DNA of 64,000 nucleotides from Pseudomonas fluorescens (GTDB lineage: Bacteria > Pseudomonadota > Gammaproteobacteria > Pseudomonadales > Pseudomonadaceae). The position numbers and the translations under genes are program-made. Positions 1 to 14,361 of the stretch are shown here, one piece after another. How positions within the stretch are numbered: position 1 is the first letter of the stretch; each line of letters begins with the position of its first letter. A model generated the notes under the pieces. It was not told the DNA's origin, searched no databases, and worked only from the letters and a program-made list of their open reading frames with translations. The DNA is taken from positions 457,826 to 521,825 of the forward strand of contig NZ_OZ024668.1 of NCBI RefSeq assembly GCF_902497775.2, given 5' to 3'.

Positions 1-30
1 TTGACGGTGTGGTAGGCGGATTCCTATAGT
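1..30 (+). promoter_or_regulatory. mraZ (dcw cluster) promoter
   Basis: A sigma70-type promoter is visible: -35 TTGACG at 1-6 and -10 TATAGT at 25-30, with an 18-nt spacer. Transcription would start near 37, inside or next to the 10-bp repeats of the MraZ operator. It probably drives the tightly packed cluster that follows. Confidence 0.75.
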
Positions 31-36
31 GTGCGC

Positions 37-66
37 AAGTGGCAGAAAGTGGCATGAAGTGGGTTT
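37..66 (+). promoter_or_regulatory. MraZ operator, three 10-bp direct repeats
   Basis: Three head-to-tail repeats with exact 10-bp period are seen: AAGTGGCAGA (37-46), AAGTGGCATG (47-56) and AAGTGGGTTT (57-66). A degenerate fourth unit (AGTG core) lies at 27-36 inside the -10 region. MraZ is known to bind GTGG/TGGG repeats spaced by about 10 bp ahead of its own gene. Overlap with the start of transcription fits autorepression. Confidence 0.8.
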
Positions 67-105
67 TCTGACGCAAAAACGCTAACATTGTGGGGAATCG
101 CAGCC

Positions 106-561
106 GTGTTCCGCGGAGCCAACGCCATCAACCTCGACGCAAAGGGCCGTCTCGCAATGCCGAGCCGGTACCGTGACGAGCTCGATTCGCGTAGTTCCGG
201 GCAGTTGATCGTGACCATCGATGCGGTTGATCCCTGTTTGTGCGTGTACCCGCTCGATGAGTGGGAACTGATTGAAGCCAAGTTGCGTGCCTTGCCGTCA
301 TTGCGTGAAGAGAACCGTCGCCTGCAGCGTTTGCTGATCGGCAATGCGGTGGATCTGGAGCTTGATGGCAGTGGGCGTTTCCTGGTGCCACCGCGTTTGC
401 GCGAGTACGCCAAGCTCGACAAGAAGGCAATGCTGGTGGGGCAACTGAACAAATTTCAGCTGTGGGACGAGGATGCCTGGAACGCGGTTTCGGCAGCCGA
501 CCTTGCAGCTATCCAACAACCGGGCGCCATGCCTGATGAACTGCGTGATTTGATCCTGTGA
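106..561 (+). CDS. mraZ: Transcriptional regulator MraZ
   Basis: MraZ is the DNA-binding regulator of the division and cell wall cluster. The 151-residue protein has two AbrB/SpoVT-like halves, each with the family DxxxR signature (D11-R15 and D87-R91). I chose the GTG at 106, because the protein then begins MFRGANAI as in other Pseudomonas MraZ proteins and a GGGGA ribosome site lies about 9 nt upstream. The TTG at 88 would add six non-family residues. The last codons overlap rsmH by 4 bp, so the two are probably translationally coupled. The 10-bp repeat operator upstream indicates autoregulation. Confidence 0.95.
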   Translation: MFRGANAINLDAKGRLAMPSRYRDELDSRSSGQLIVTIDAVDPCLCVYPLDEWELIEAKLRALPSLREENRRLQRLLIGNAVDLELDGSGRFLVPPRLREYAKLDKKAMLVGQLNKFQLWDEDAWNAVSAADLAAIQQPGAMPDELRDLIL

Positions 562-1501
562 CTATAGATAGCGGCTTTAACCACATCACCGTACTGCTTG
601 ACGAAGCCGTTGAGGCTCTCGCCGTACGCGCCGATGGCTGCTATCTGGATGGCACCTTCGGCCGCGGCGGGCATAGCCGGCTGATCCTCAGCAAGCTCGG
701 GCCGCAGGGCCGGCTGTTGGGTTTCGATAAAGATCCTCAAGCGATTGCCACCGGGCAAGCGCTGGCGGCCGAAGACGGCCGCTTTGTCATTGTGCAGCGC
801 AGTTTTGCCGAGCTGGGCGCCGAAGTTGCCGAGCGCGGCCTGGCCGGCAAGGTCAGCGGCATCCTGCTCGACCTGGGCGTGTCGTCGCCGCAGCTGGACG
901 ACCCTGAGCGTGGCTTCAGCTTCCTCAACGATGGCCCGCTGGACATGCGCATGGACCCGAGCCGCGGCGTCAGTGCTGCCGAGTTCATCGCCAGCGCGCC
1001 CGAAGAAGAAATCGCCCGGGTGTTCAAGGAATACGGCGAAGAGCGCTTTGCCAAACGCATGGCCCGAGCCGTAGTGCTGCGCCGTGAAGAAACCCCGTTC
1101 ACCCGCACCGCCGACCTTGCCGAAGTGCTCAAGGTTGCCAATCCCGCCTGGGAAAAGGGCAAGAACCCGGCCACCCGTGCCTTCCAGGGCCTGCGCATTC
1201 ACGTCAACAACGAACTCGGTGATCTTGAGGCTGGCCTCGATGCTGCGCTTGAGGCGCTGGAAGTCGGTGGGCGCCTGGTGGTGATCAGTTTCCATTCTCT
1301 GGAAGACCGCATCGTCAAGCTGTTCATGCGCAAGCTGGTCAAGGGCGAGGCCGACAACCTGCCACGCAACCTGCCGGTCCAGCACAAGCATTTCGAACCG
1401 AAGATCAAGGTTCACGGCAAGGCCCAGTTCGCCTCCGAGGCCGAGCTCAAGGCCAACCCTCGTTCGCGTAGCGCGGTCATGCGCGTTGCCGAGAAGCTGC
1501 G

Positions 1502-1505
<4 letters not shown>
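558..1505 (+). CDS. rsmH: 16S rRNA (cytosine(1402)-N(4))-methyltransferase RsmH
   Basis: RsmH (formerly MraW) methylates N4 of C1402 in the decoding centre of 16S rRNA using S-adenosylmethionine. The 315-residue length is typical. The SAM-binding segment [10 protein letters not shown] (31-40) is near the N-terminus, and the family stretch [12 protein letters not shown] follows. The C-terminus contains the conserved [13 protein letters not shown] segment. It starts with GTG inside the mraZ stop (4-bp overlap) and itself overlaps ftsL by 4 bp. Confidence 0.96.
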
Positions 1506-3527
<2,022 letters not shown>

Positions 3528-3528
<1 letters not shown>

Positions 3529-4991
3529 TGACAATGCCATTGAGCAAGCTTTTTACCCAGGCCAGCCGCGATCCGTCGATTCGCGAACTGACCCTGGACA
3601 GTCGTAACGTGCGCCCGGGCGACCTGTTCCTGGCGGTGCCGGGTGCCAAGGTCGATGGCCGCGAGCATATTGCCGATGCCCTCAAGCGCGGCGCCGCCGC
3701 CGTGGCCTATGAGGCTGAAGGCGCTACCGTGTTGCCGATTACCGAAGCGCCGCTGATTCCGGTAAAGGGCCTGATTGCCCAGCTGTCGGATATCGCCGGG
3801 CGTTTTTATGGCGAGCCGAGCCGCCAACTGAACCTGGTTGGCGTCACCGGTACCAACGGCAAGACCAGCGTTACCCAATTGCTGGCCCAGGCCCTGGATC
3901 GGCTCGGCCAACGCTGCGGCCTTATCGGTACGCTGGGCACTGGCTTTTATGGCGAGCTGCAAAGCGGGCGTCTGACCACGCCGGACCCGATTGCCGTGCA
4001 GTCGACTCTCAACGACCTGAAAAAGGCCGGGGCCAAAGCTGTGGCCATGGAGGTGTCCTCCCATGCTCTGGAGCAGGGCCGGGTCGCTGCCCTGGCTTTC
4101 GACATCGCGGTGATGACCAACCTGTCCCGTGATCACCTCGATTACCACGGCAGCATGCAAGCCTACGAAGAGGCCAAGGCGCGTCTGTTCGCCTGGCCGA
4201 ACCTGCGCTGCCGGGTGGTCAATCTCGATGACGACTTCGGTCGGCGCCTGGCCGTCGAGCAGGGCGAATCGCGCCTGATCAGCTACAGCCTCAAGGACCC
4301 GTCCGCTTCGCTGTACTGCCGCGAAGCGCATTTCGATGATGATGGCGTGCGCGCCGTGATCGTCACTGCCCAGGGTGAACACTCGCTGCGCAGCCGCCTG
4401 CTTGGGCGCTTCAACCTGAGCAACATGCTTGCAGCGGTCGGCACCTTGCTGGCCCTGGATTACCCGCTGGACGAGATTCTCAAGGTCACCCCGGCGCTGG
4501 AAGGCCCGGTCGGGCGCATGCAGCGCCTGGGCGGCGGCAGCAAGCCGCTGGTGGTGGTCGATTACGCGCACACCCCCGATGCTCTGGAGCAGGTGCTGCA
4601 AGCGTTGCGCCCGCATGCCAAGGGCCAGTTGCTGTGCCTGTTCGGCTGCGGTGGCGACCGCGATCGCGGCAAGCGCCCGCTGATGGCGGAAGTGGCCGAG
4701 CGCCTGGCTGACCGCGTGCTGGTCACCGATGACAACCCGCGCACTGAAGATCCGCAGCAGATCTTCGCCGATATCCGCCCAGGCTTTGCCCGGGGCGGTG
4801 CGGTCGAGTTCGTTGCCGGTCGCGGCCCTGCCATCGCGCAGTTGATTGCCAGCGCAGGTGTTGACGATGTCATCGTCCTGGCCGGCAAGGGGCATGAGGA
4901 CTATCAGGAAATCAACGGCGAGCGCCACGACTTCTCCGACCTGGTCGAAGCCGAGAAAGCCCTCGCCGTGTGGGAGGCTCCCCATGCTTAA
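3528..4991 (+). CDS. murE: UDP-MurNAc-L-Ala-D-Glu:meso-diaminopimelate ligase MurE
   Basis: MurE adds meso-diaminopimelate to the UDP-MurNAc dipeptide in the cytoplasm, using ATP. The ATP-binding GTNGKT loop is at residues 108-113. The DNPR motif at 402-405, which selects meso-DAP over lysine, is intact, as expected for a Gram-negative. The start could be TTG 3525, ATG 3528 or ATG 3534. I chose 3528 because GGAGG lies about 9 nt upstream and the codon overlaps the ftsI stop. It overlaps murF by 8 bp. Confidence 0.96.
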
Positions 4992-6354
4992 GCCATTGTC
5001 CCTCAGCCAGCTGACTGCGCCGCTCAACGGCCGCCTGCAGGGCCAGGATGCAACCTTCAATGGTGTCAGCATCGACAGCCGTGCAATCACTTCCGGGCAG
5101 CTTTTCGTTGCCCTGGCCGGGCCGCGCTTTGACGGTCACGATTACTTGAACGATGTTGCTGCCAAAGGCGCGGTCGCCGCCCTGGTGCAGCGCGAAGTGC
5201 CGGGCAGCAGCCTGGCGCAACTGGTGGTTGCCGATACCCGTCTGGCCCTGGGCCAGTTGGGCGCGCTGAACCGCGCCGCCTTCGACAAGCCGGTCGCTGC
5301 CATTACCGGCTCCAGCGGCAAGACCACGGTCAAGGAAATGCTTGCCAGCATCCTGCGCACCCGTGGCCCGGTGCTGGCCACTCGTGGCAACCTCAACAAC
5401 GATTTCGGCGCACCGCTGACCCTGCTCGAACTGGCCCCGGAACACACTGCGGCGGTCATCGAGCTGGGCGCCTCGCGTATCGGCGAAATCGCCTACACCG
5501 TCGGCCTGACCAAGCCGCAGGTAGCGCTGATCAACAATGCCGGAACCGCTCATGTCGGCGAGTTCGGTGGGCCAGAGAAGATTGTCGAAGCCAAGGGCGA
5601 GATCCTCGAAGGTCTGGGTCAGGATGGCGTGGCCGTATTGAACCTTGATGACAAGGCCTTCGCCATCTGGAAACAGCGCGCCGGCAATCGCCAGGTGCTG
5701 ACCTTTGCCCTGCACAACGCCGACGCCGATTTCCACGCCGCCAGCATTGCCCACGACGAGCGCGGTTGCCCGTCGTTCGAGCTGCATAGCCCGCTGGGCG
5801 TGGCGCGGGTCCAGCTCAACCTGCTGGGCACCCACAACGTGGCCAATGCGCTGGCCGCTGCCGCCGCCGCGCATGCCTTTGGTCTGACGCTGGCCGGTAT
5901 CGTCCAGGGCCTCAATGCCGTGCAACCGGTCAAGGGCCGCACTGTGGTGCAGATGGCGCCCAACGGTGTGCGGGTGATTGATGACACTTACAACGCAAAC
6001 CCCACCTCCATGTGCGCTGCCGTTGATATACTCGCCGGCTTTTCCGGCCGCACCGTCCTGGTGCTCGGGGATATCGGCGAATTGGGCCAGTGGGCTGAGG
6101 AAGGGCATCGGCAGGTAGGCGAGTACGCCAAAGACAAGGTTTCGGCACTCTATGCGGTGGGCACCAACATGGCCCACGCGGTAGCAGCGTTCGGCGCCAA
6201 TGCCCGACATTTCGCTAATCAAGCTGACCTGATCGACGCCGTTCGCGTCGCCGAGCAGGCCACCAACACCACTATTTTGATCAAGGGTTCGCGCAGCGCT
6301 GCGATGGAGAACGTCGTGGCGGCTTTGTGCGGTTCCAGCGGGGAGAAACATTAA
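4984..6354 (+). CDS. murF: UDP-MurNAc-tripeptide:D-Ala-D-Ala ligase MurF
   Basis: MurF completes the UDP-MurNAc-pentapeptide by adding D-Ala-D-Ala. The 456-residue protein has the three-domain Mur ligase layout with the ATP loop [12 protein letters not shown] in the central domain. The frame is open further upstream inside murE, but ATG 4984 gives the family N-terminus [10 protein letters not shown] and an 8-bp overlap with murE. The stop shares one base with the mraY start. Confidence 0.96.
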   Translation: MLKPLSLSQLTAPLNGRLQGQDATFNGVSIDSRAITSGQLFVALAGPRFDGHDYLNDVAAKGAVAALVQREVPGSSLAQLVVADTRLALGQLGALNRAAFDKPVAAITGSSGKTTVKEMLASILRTRGPVLATRGNLNNDFGAPLTLLELAPEHTAAVIELGASRIGEIAYTVGLTKPQVALINNAGTAHVGEFGGPEKIVEAKGEILEGLGQDGVAVLNLDDKAFAIWKQRAGNRQVLTFALHNADADFHAASIAHDERGCPSFELHSPLGVARVQLNLLGTHNVANALAAAAAAHAFGLTLAGIVQGLNAVQPVKGRTVVQMAPNGVRVIDDTYNANPTSMCAAVDILAGFSGRTVLVLGDIGELGQWAEEGHRQVGEYAKDKVSALYAVGTNMAHAVAAFGANARHFANQADLIDAVRVAEQATNTTILIKGSRSAAMENVVAALCGSSGEKH

Positions 6355-7436
6355 TGCTGCTGCTGCTGGCTGAGTATCTGCAACAGTTCTACAAAGGCTT
6401 CGCGGTCTTTCAGTACCTGTCCCTGCGTGGGATTCTGGGTGTACTGACCGCGTTGTCGCTGGCCCTGTGGCTGGGCCCATGGATGATTCGTACCCTGCAG
6501 ATTCGCCAGATCGGTCAAGCGGTCCGTAACGACGGCCCGCAATCGCACCTGTCCAAATCCGGCACCCCGACCATGGGTGGCGCGCTGATTCTGTCCGCCA
6601 TCGGCATCAGCACCCTGCTGTGGGCCGACCTGACCAACCGTTATGTCTGGGTGGTGCTGATCGTCACCCTGCTGTTCGGCGCCATCGGCTGGGTCGATGA
6701 CTACCGCAAGGTGATCGAGAAGAACTCGCGCGGCCTGCCGAGCCGCTGGAAGTATTTCTGGCAGTCGGTGTTTGGCCTGGGCGCGGCGATCTTCCTGTAC
6801 ATGACCGCCCCGACCAGCGTCGAAACCACCCTGATCGTGCCAATGCTCAAGGATGTCACCATTGCGTTGGGTATCGGCTTCGTGGTCCTGACCTACTTCG
6901 TCATCGTTGGTTCGAGCAACGCGGTGAACCTCACTGACGGCCTCGACGGCCTGGCGATCATGCCAACGGTGATGGTCGGTGGTGCCCTGGGCATCTTCTG
7001 CTACCTGTCGGGTAACGTGAAATTCGCCGAATACCTGCTGATCCCGTACGTACCGGGCGCCGGTGAGCTGATCGTGTTCTGCGGCGCGCTGATCGGTGCC
7101 GGCCTGGGCTTCTTGTGGTTCAACACCTATCCGGCCCAGGTGTTCATGGGCGACGTCGGTGCCCTGGCACTGGGCGCGGCACTGGGCACCATCGCCGTGA
7201 TCGTGCGCCAGGAAATCGTCCTGTTCATCATGGGCGGTGTGTTCGTCATGGAGACCCTGTCGGTGGTGATCCAGGTGGCTTCCTTCAAGCTGACCGGCAA
7301 GCGCGTATTCCGCATGGCGCCGATTCACCACCACTTTGAACTCAAGGGTTGGCCCGAGCCTCGGGTGATCGTCCGCTTCTGGATTATCACCGTGATTCTG
7401 GTGCTGATCGGCCTTGCCACCCTGAAACTGAGGTAG
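6354..7436 (+). CDS. mraY: Phospho-MurNAc-pentapeptide translocase MraY
   Basis: MraY transfers phospho-MurNAc-pentapeptide to undecaprenyl phosphate, forming lipid I at the inner membrane. The 360-residue protein is strongly hydrophobic, with about ten membrane segments. The conserved cytoplasmic loops include the DDY motif (GWVDDYRKV), [10 protein letters not shown] and the histidine-rich [11 protein letters not shown] near the C-terminus. ATG 6354 is the start, one base into the murF stop and preceded by GGGGAG. A gap of 6 bp separates it from murD. Confidence 0.97.
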   Translation: MLLLLAEYLQQFYKGFAVFQYLSLRGILGVLTALSLALWLGPWMIRTLQIRQIGQAVRNDGPQSHLSKSGTPTMGGALILSAIGISTLLWADLTNRYVWVVLIVTLLFGAIGWVDDYRKVIEKNSRGLPSRWKYFWQSVFGLGAAIFLYMTAPTSVETTLIVPMLKDVTIALGIGFVVLTYFVIVGSSNAVNLTDGLDGLAIMPTVMVGGALGIFCYLSGNVKFAEYLLIPYVPGAGELIVFCGALIGAGLGFLWFNTYPAQVFMGDVGALALGAALGTIAVIVRQEIVLFIMGGVFVMETLSVVIQVASFKLTGKRVFRMAPIHHHFELKGWPEPRVIVRFWIITVILVLIGLATLKLR

Positions 7437-7442
7437 AAACGC

Positions 7443-8789
7443 GTGTCCTTGATCGCTTCTGACCACTTCCGCATCGTTGTCGGCCTCGGCAAGAGCGGCA
7501 TGTCCCTGGTTCGCTTCCTGGCGAACCGGGGCGTTGCCTTTGCGGTTGCCGACACCCGTGACAACCCGCCGGAACTGGACACCCTGCGCCGCGATTTCCC
7601 GCAGGTGGAAGTGCGCTGTGGCGAGCTGGACGTAGAGTTTCTCTGCCGTGCCGACGAGCTGTACGTCAGCCCCGGCCTGGCCCTGGCCACCCCGGCCCTG
7701 CAGCAGGCTGCTGCCCGTGGCGTGAAGCTGTCGGGCGATATCGAACTGTTCGCCCGCAATGCCAAGGCGCCGATCATTGCCATCAGCGGTTCCAACGCGA
7801 AAAGCACCGTCACCACCCTGGTCGGCGAAATGGCCGATGCGGCGGGCAAGCGTGTGGCGGTCGGCGGCAACCTCGGTACCCCGGCGCTGGACCTGCTCAG
7901 CGATGACGTCGAGCTGTACGTGATGGAACTGTCGAGCTTCCAGCTGGAAACCACCGACCAGCTCAACGCCGAAGTGGCCACCGTGCTCAATGTCAGCGAA
8001 GACCACATGGACCGCTACAGCGGCCTGCCGGCCTATCACCTGGCCAAGCACCGGATCTTCCGTGGTGCGCGCCAGGTCGTGGTCAACCGCCAGGACGCCC
8101 TGAGCCGGCCGCTGCTGGCTGAAGGTCAGCCGGTGTGGACCTTCGGGCTGAACGCTCCCGACTTCAAGGCCTTCGGCCTGCGTGAAGAGAACGGCGAGAA
8201 GTACCTGGCGTTCGAATTCCAGAACCTGATGCCGGTGCGCGAACTGAAGGTTCGCGGCGCGCACAATCAATCCAACGCCCTGGCCGCCCTGGCTCTGGGT
8301 CACGCAGTCGGCCTGCCGATGGATGCCATGCTCTCAAGCCTGCGCACCTTCGCCGGCCTTGCCCACCGTTGCCAGTGGATCCGCGAGCGTAACGGCGTGA
8401 ACTGGTACGACGATTCCAAAGCGACCAACGTCGGTGCCGCCCTGGCGGCGATCGAGGGCCTGGGCGCAGACATTGAAGGCAAGCTGGTGCTGGTCGCCGG
8501 TGGCGATGGCAAAGGTGCCGACTTCAGCGCCCTGCGTGTACCGGTCGCGGCCAATTGCCGCGCCGTCGTGCTGCTGGGCCGTGATGCTGAGCGTTTGGCC
8601 GAAGCCCTGGGTGACAGCGTGCCGCTGATCCGGGTGAAAACGCTCGAAGACGCGGTGCAGCAATGCGCCGAACTGGCCCAGCCCGGCGATGCCGTGCTGC
8701 TGTCGCCGGCCTGCGCAAGCCTGGACATGTTCAAGAACTTCGAAGAGCGTGGGCGCCTGTTCGCCCAGGCCGTAGGAGGGCTGGCATGA
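7443..8789 (+). CDS. murD: UDP-MurNAc-L-alanine:D-glutamate ligase MurD
   Basis: MurD adds D-glutamate to UDP-MurNAc-L-alanine. The 448-residue protein has an N-terminal Rossmann domain (IVVGLGKSG), a central ATPase domain with the loop GSNAKST, and the C-terminal Mur ligase domain. The start codon is GTG. The stop overlaps the ftsW ATG by 4 bp. Confidence 0.96.
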   Translation: MSLIASDHFRIVVGLGKSGMSLVRFLANRGVAFAVADTRDNPPELDTLRRDFPQVEVRCGELDVEFLCRADELYVSPGLALATPALQQAAARGVKLSGDIELFARNAKAPIIAISGSNAKSTVTTLVGEMADAAGKRVAVGGNLGTPALDLLSDDVELYVMELSSFQLETTDQLNAEVATVLNVSEDHMDRYSGLPAYHLAKHRIFRGARQVVVNRQDALSRPLLAEGQPVWTFGLNAPDFKAFGLREENGEKYLAFEFQNLMPVRELKVRGAHNQSNALAALALGHAVGLPMDAMLSSLRTFAGLAHRCQWIRERNGVNWYDDSKATNVGAALAAIEGLGADIEGKLVLVAGGDGKGADFSALRVPVAANCRAVVLLGRDAERLAEALGDSVPLIRVKTLEDAVQQCAELAQPGDAVLLSPACASLDMFKNFEERGRLFAQAVGGLA

Positions 8790-10000
8790 TCTTCGGCATC
8801 ATCAAGCCTTATCCATCGCCGCTGATCAGCGGCCGCGGCATCGACCTCGATTTCGCCTTGCTCGCCGGTTGCCTGGCGCTGCTGGGCCTTGGCCTGGTGA
8901 TGATCACCTCGGCGTCCTCGGAAGTGGCCGCAGTGCAATCGGGCAACCCGCTGTATCACATGTTTCGCCACCTGGTGTACGTGGCTATCGGCATCTTTGC
9001 CTGCATCGTCACCATGATGGTGCCGATCGCCACCTGGCAGAAGATGGGCTTCACCATGCTGGTTGGCGCCTTCGCGCTGCTGGTGCTGGTGCTGGTGCCG
9101 GGCATTGGCCGTGAGGTAAACGGTTCGATGCGCTGGATCGGCTTCAGCTTCTTCAACGTCCAGCCCTCGGAAATCGCCAAGGTCTTTGTGGTCATCTATC
9201 TGGCCGGCTACCTGGTGCGTCGCCAGCAGGAAGTGCGCGAAAGCTGGATGGGCTTCTTCAAGCCTTTCATCGTCCTGTTGCCGATGGCCGGCCTGCTGCT
9301 GATGGAGCCGGACTTCGGTGCCACGGTGGTGATGATGGGCGCGGCGGCGGCGATGCTGTTCCTCGGCGGCGTCGGCCTGTTCCGCTTCAGCCTGATGGTG
9401 GTGTTGGCGGTGGCGGCGGTGTTCATCCTGGTTCAGGCCCAGCCGTACCGGATGGCGCGTCTGATCACCTTTACCGACCCCTGGTCGGATCAGTTCGGCT
9501 CCGGCTACCAGTTGACCCAGGCGCTGATCGCCTTCGGTCGCGGCGAGTGGCTGGGGGTTGGCCTGGGCAACAGCGTGCAGAAGCAGTTCTACCTGCCCGA
9601 AGCGCACACCGACTTCGTTTTTTCGGTACTGGCCGAAGAACTGGGTGTGGTCGGTTCGCTGGTCACCGTGGCGCTGTTCGTGTTCGTCACCGTGCGCGCG
9701 CTGTACATCGGCCTGTGGGCGGAAAAAGCCAAGCAGTTCTTTGCCGCCTACATGGCCTTCGGCCTGGCGTTCCTGTGGATCGGTCAGTTCTTGATCAACA
9801 TCGGTGTGAACGTCGGCCTGCTGCCGACCAAGGGCCTGACCCTGCCGTTCCTCAGTTACGGCGGTAGCTCCCTGGTGATCTGCTGCGCCTGCGTCGGCTT
9901 GCTGCTACGCATCGAATGGGAGAGCCGTACGCACCTGGGCAGTGAAGAACACGAATTCGATGAAAGCGATTTTGCCGAGGAGCCGAATCATGGCCGCTAA
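8786..10000 (+). CDS. ftsW: Septal peptidoglycan glycosyltransferase FtsW
   Basis: FtsW is the SEDS-family glycan polymerase of the septum and partner of FtsI. The 404-residue protein has about ten membrane segments and a large periplasmic loop near ALIAFGRGEWLGVGLG, with the conserved PEAHTDFVF. ATG 8786 is preceded by GGAGGG and overlaps the murD stop; it gives the expected N-terminus MIFGIIKPYPSPL. The hydrophilic acidic C-tail overlaps the murG start by 11 bp. Confidence 0.96.
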   Translation: MIFGIIKPYPSPLISGRGIDLDFALLAGCLALLGLGLVMITSASSEVAAVQSGNPLYHMFRHLVYVAIGIFACIVTMMVPIATWQKMGFTMLVGAFALLVLVLVPGIGREVNGSMRWIGFSFFNVQPSEIAKVFVVIYLAGYLVRRQQEVRESWMGFFKPFIVLLPMAGLLLMEPDFGATVVMMGAAAAMLFLGGVGLFRFSLMVVLAVAAVFILVQAQPYRMARLITFTDPWSDQFGSGYQLTQALIAFGRGEWLGVGLGNSVQKQFYLPEAHTDFVFSVLAEELGVVGSLVTVALFVFVTVRALYIGLWAEKAKQFFAAYMAFGLAFLWIGQFLINIGVNVGLLPTKGLTLPFLSYGGSSLVICCACVGLLLRIEWESRTHLGSEEHEFDESDFAEEPNHGR

Positions 10001-11061
10001 CGGCAAGAACGTATTGATCATGGCGGGCGGCACCGGGGGCCACGTGTTCCCGGCGCTGGCCTGCGCCCGTGAATTCCAGGCGCGCGGATACAGCGTGCAC
10101 TGGCTGGGCACCCCTCGCGGTATCGAGAACGAACTGGTGCCCCAGGCTGGCCTGCAGTTGCACTTGATCCAGGTCACCGGCCTGCGTGGCAAGGGCAAGC
10201 TGTCGCTGCTCAAGGCACCGTTCACCCTGGTCAAGGCTGTGCTGCAGGCGCGGCGGATCATCCGTCAGCTCAAGCCGGTGTGTGTGGTCGGCTTCGGTGG
10301 CTACGTGACCGGCCCCGGCGGCGTCGCTGCCCGGCTGTGCGGCGTGCCGGTGGTGATTCACGAGCAGAACGCCCGTGCCGGTACCGCCAATCGGCTGCTG
10401 GTGCCCTTGGCTGGCCGAGTCTGCGAAGCTTTCCCCGACACCTTCGCGGCGTCGGACAAACTGCGCACCACCGGTAACCCGGTGCGCAGCGAACTGTTCA
10501 TGGAAACCCTGCGCGAGCCCCTGGGCGCGCGCAAGCCTCGTTTGCTGGTACTCGGCGGAAGCCTGGGTGCCGAACCGCTGAACAAGCTGCTGCCCCAGGC
10601 CCTGGCCCAGGTGCCTCAGGAGATTCGTCCCGAGGTATTCCACCAGGCTGGCAAGCAGCACGACCAGATTACCGCCGAGCGTTATCGCCAGGCCGGTGTC
10701 GAGGCTCAGGTAGAGCCGTTCATCAAGGACATGGCCCATGCCTATGGCTGGGCTGATCTGGTGGTCTGCCGCGCGGGTGCGCTGACTGTCAGCGAGCTGG
10801 CTGCGGCCGGCTTGCCCTCGATGCTGGTGCCCTTGCCTCATGCCATCGACGACCACCAGACCCACAACGCCCATTATCTGGCCCGTGAAGGCGCTGCCTT
10901 CCTGATGCCACAAGCGACAACTGGCGCAGCGCAACTCGCTGAACGCCTGAACGAGGTGCTGATGCAACCGGAAAAACTCACCACCATGGCCGCCACTGCC
11001 CGGCGCCTGGCCAAGCCCGCTGCCACCCGCACCGTGGTCGATATCTGTCTGGAGGTGGCCC

Positions 11062-11069
<8 letters not shown>
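9990..11069 (+). CDS. murG: Lipid I N-acetylglucosaminyltransferase MurG
   Basis: MurG adds GlcNAc from UDP-GlcNAc to lipid I, producing lipid II on the cytoplasmic face of the membrane. The 359-residue GT-B fold protein carries the glycine-rich GGTGGH loop near the N-terminus, [11 protein letters not shown] and the C-terminal donor-site stretch ending in [17 protein letters not shown] 9990, with GAGG upstream, is chosen over an earlier in-frame start within ftsW because it gives [18 protein letters not shown]. It overlaps murC by 8 bp. Confidence 0.96.
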
Positions 11070-13472
<2,403 letters not shown>

Positions 13473-13476
13473 GCCC

Positions 13477-14346
13477 ATGCAAGGCGCGATGTTACGTCAT
13501 CAGCAACCCGCCCCCGGCCGTAACAAGCCGGTGCCGCGTGGTGCCAGCCGGATGGTGGCCAAGGAGCCACTGTCGGCGCGCCTGCCCAAGGCCAACTTCA
13601 GCGTGTTCAAACGCCTGCTCTGGCCAGTGTTGCTGGTTGTCGCAGGCTTCGGCGCCTACGAGGGTGCCCAGCGCCTGATGCCGTACGCCGACCGGCCGAT
13701 CACCAAGATCGCCGTGCAGGGTGACCTGAGCTACATCAGCCAGCAGGCGGTGCAGCAGCGGATCGCACCGTACGTGGCGGCAAGCTTCTTCACCGTCGAC
13801 CTGGCGAGCATGCGTGCGGAACTGGAGCAGATGCCCTGGATCGCCCACGCCGAAGTGCGCCGGGTATGGCCGGATGAAGTGGTGATCCGCCTGGAAGAAC
13901 AGTTGCCAGTCGCGCGCTGGGGTGACGAAGCCTTGCTCAATAACCAGGGCCAGGCCTTCACCCCGCGTGAACTGGCCAACTACGAGCACCTGCCGCAGCT
14001 GTTCGGGCCGCAGCGGGCGCAGCAAAAAGTAATGCAGCAATATCAGGTCCTGAGCCAGATGTTGCGGCCGATGGGCTTTTCGATCGCCCGGCTGGAGTTG
14101 CGCGAGCGCGGCAGCTGGTTCCTGACCACCGGTGCCGGAAGCGCCGGGCCAGGTATCGAACTGCTGCTGGGACGCGATCATCTGGTGGAAAAGATGCGCC
14201 GCTTCATTGCCATTTACGACAAGACACTCAAAGAACAGATCACGAACATCGCCCGCATCGACCTGCGTTATGCCAATGGCCTGGCCGTTGGCTGGCGGGA
14301 ACCGAATGCACCGACGACGGCCCAACCCGCCGTTGCGAAGAATTAG
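13477..14346 (+). CDS. ftsQ: Cell division protein FtsQ
   Basis: FtsQ is a bitopic inner-membrane protein that links FtsB/FtsL to the divisome. The 289-residue product has a basic cytoplasmic tail, one membrane segment (about 45-62, [18 protein letters not shown]), a POTRA domain starting near [14 protein letters not shown] and the FtsQ/DivIB beta domain. ATG 13477 is used; an internal ATG four codons later is possible. It follows ddl by 4 bp and precedes ftsA by 15 bp. Confidence 0.93.
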   Translation: MQGAMLRHQQPAPGRNKPVPRGASRMVAKEPLSARLPKANFSVFKRLLWPVLLVVAGFGAYEGAQRLMPYADRPITKIAVQGDLSYISQQAVQQRIAPYVAASFFTVDLASMRAELEQMPWIAHAEVRRVWPDEVVIRLEEQLPVARWGDEALLNNQGQAFTPRELANYEHLPQLFGPQRAQQKVMQQYQVLSQMLRPMGFSIARLELRERGSWFLTTGAGSAGPGIELLLGRDHLVEKMRRFIAIYDKTLKEQITNIARIDLRYANGLAVGWREPNAPTTAQPAVAKN

Positions 14347-14361
14347 AGAGAGGCAGGACCC

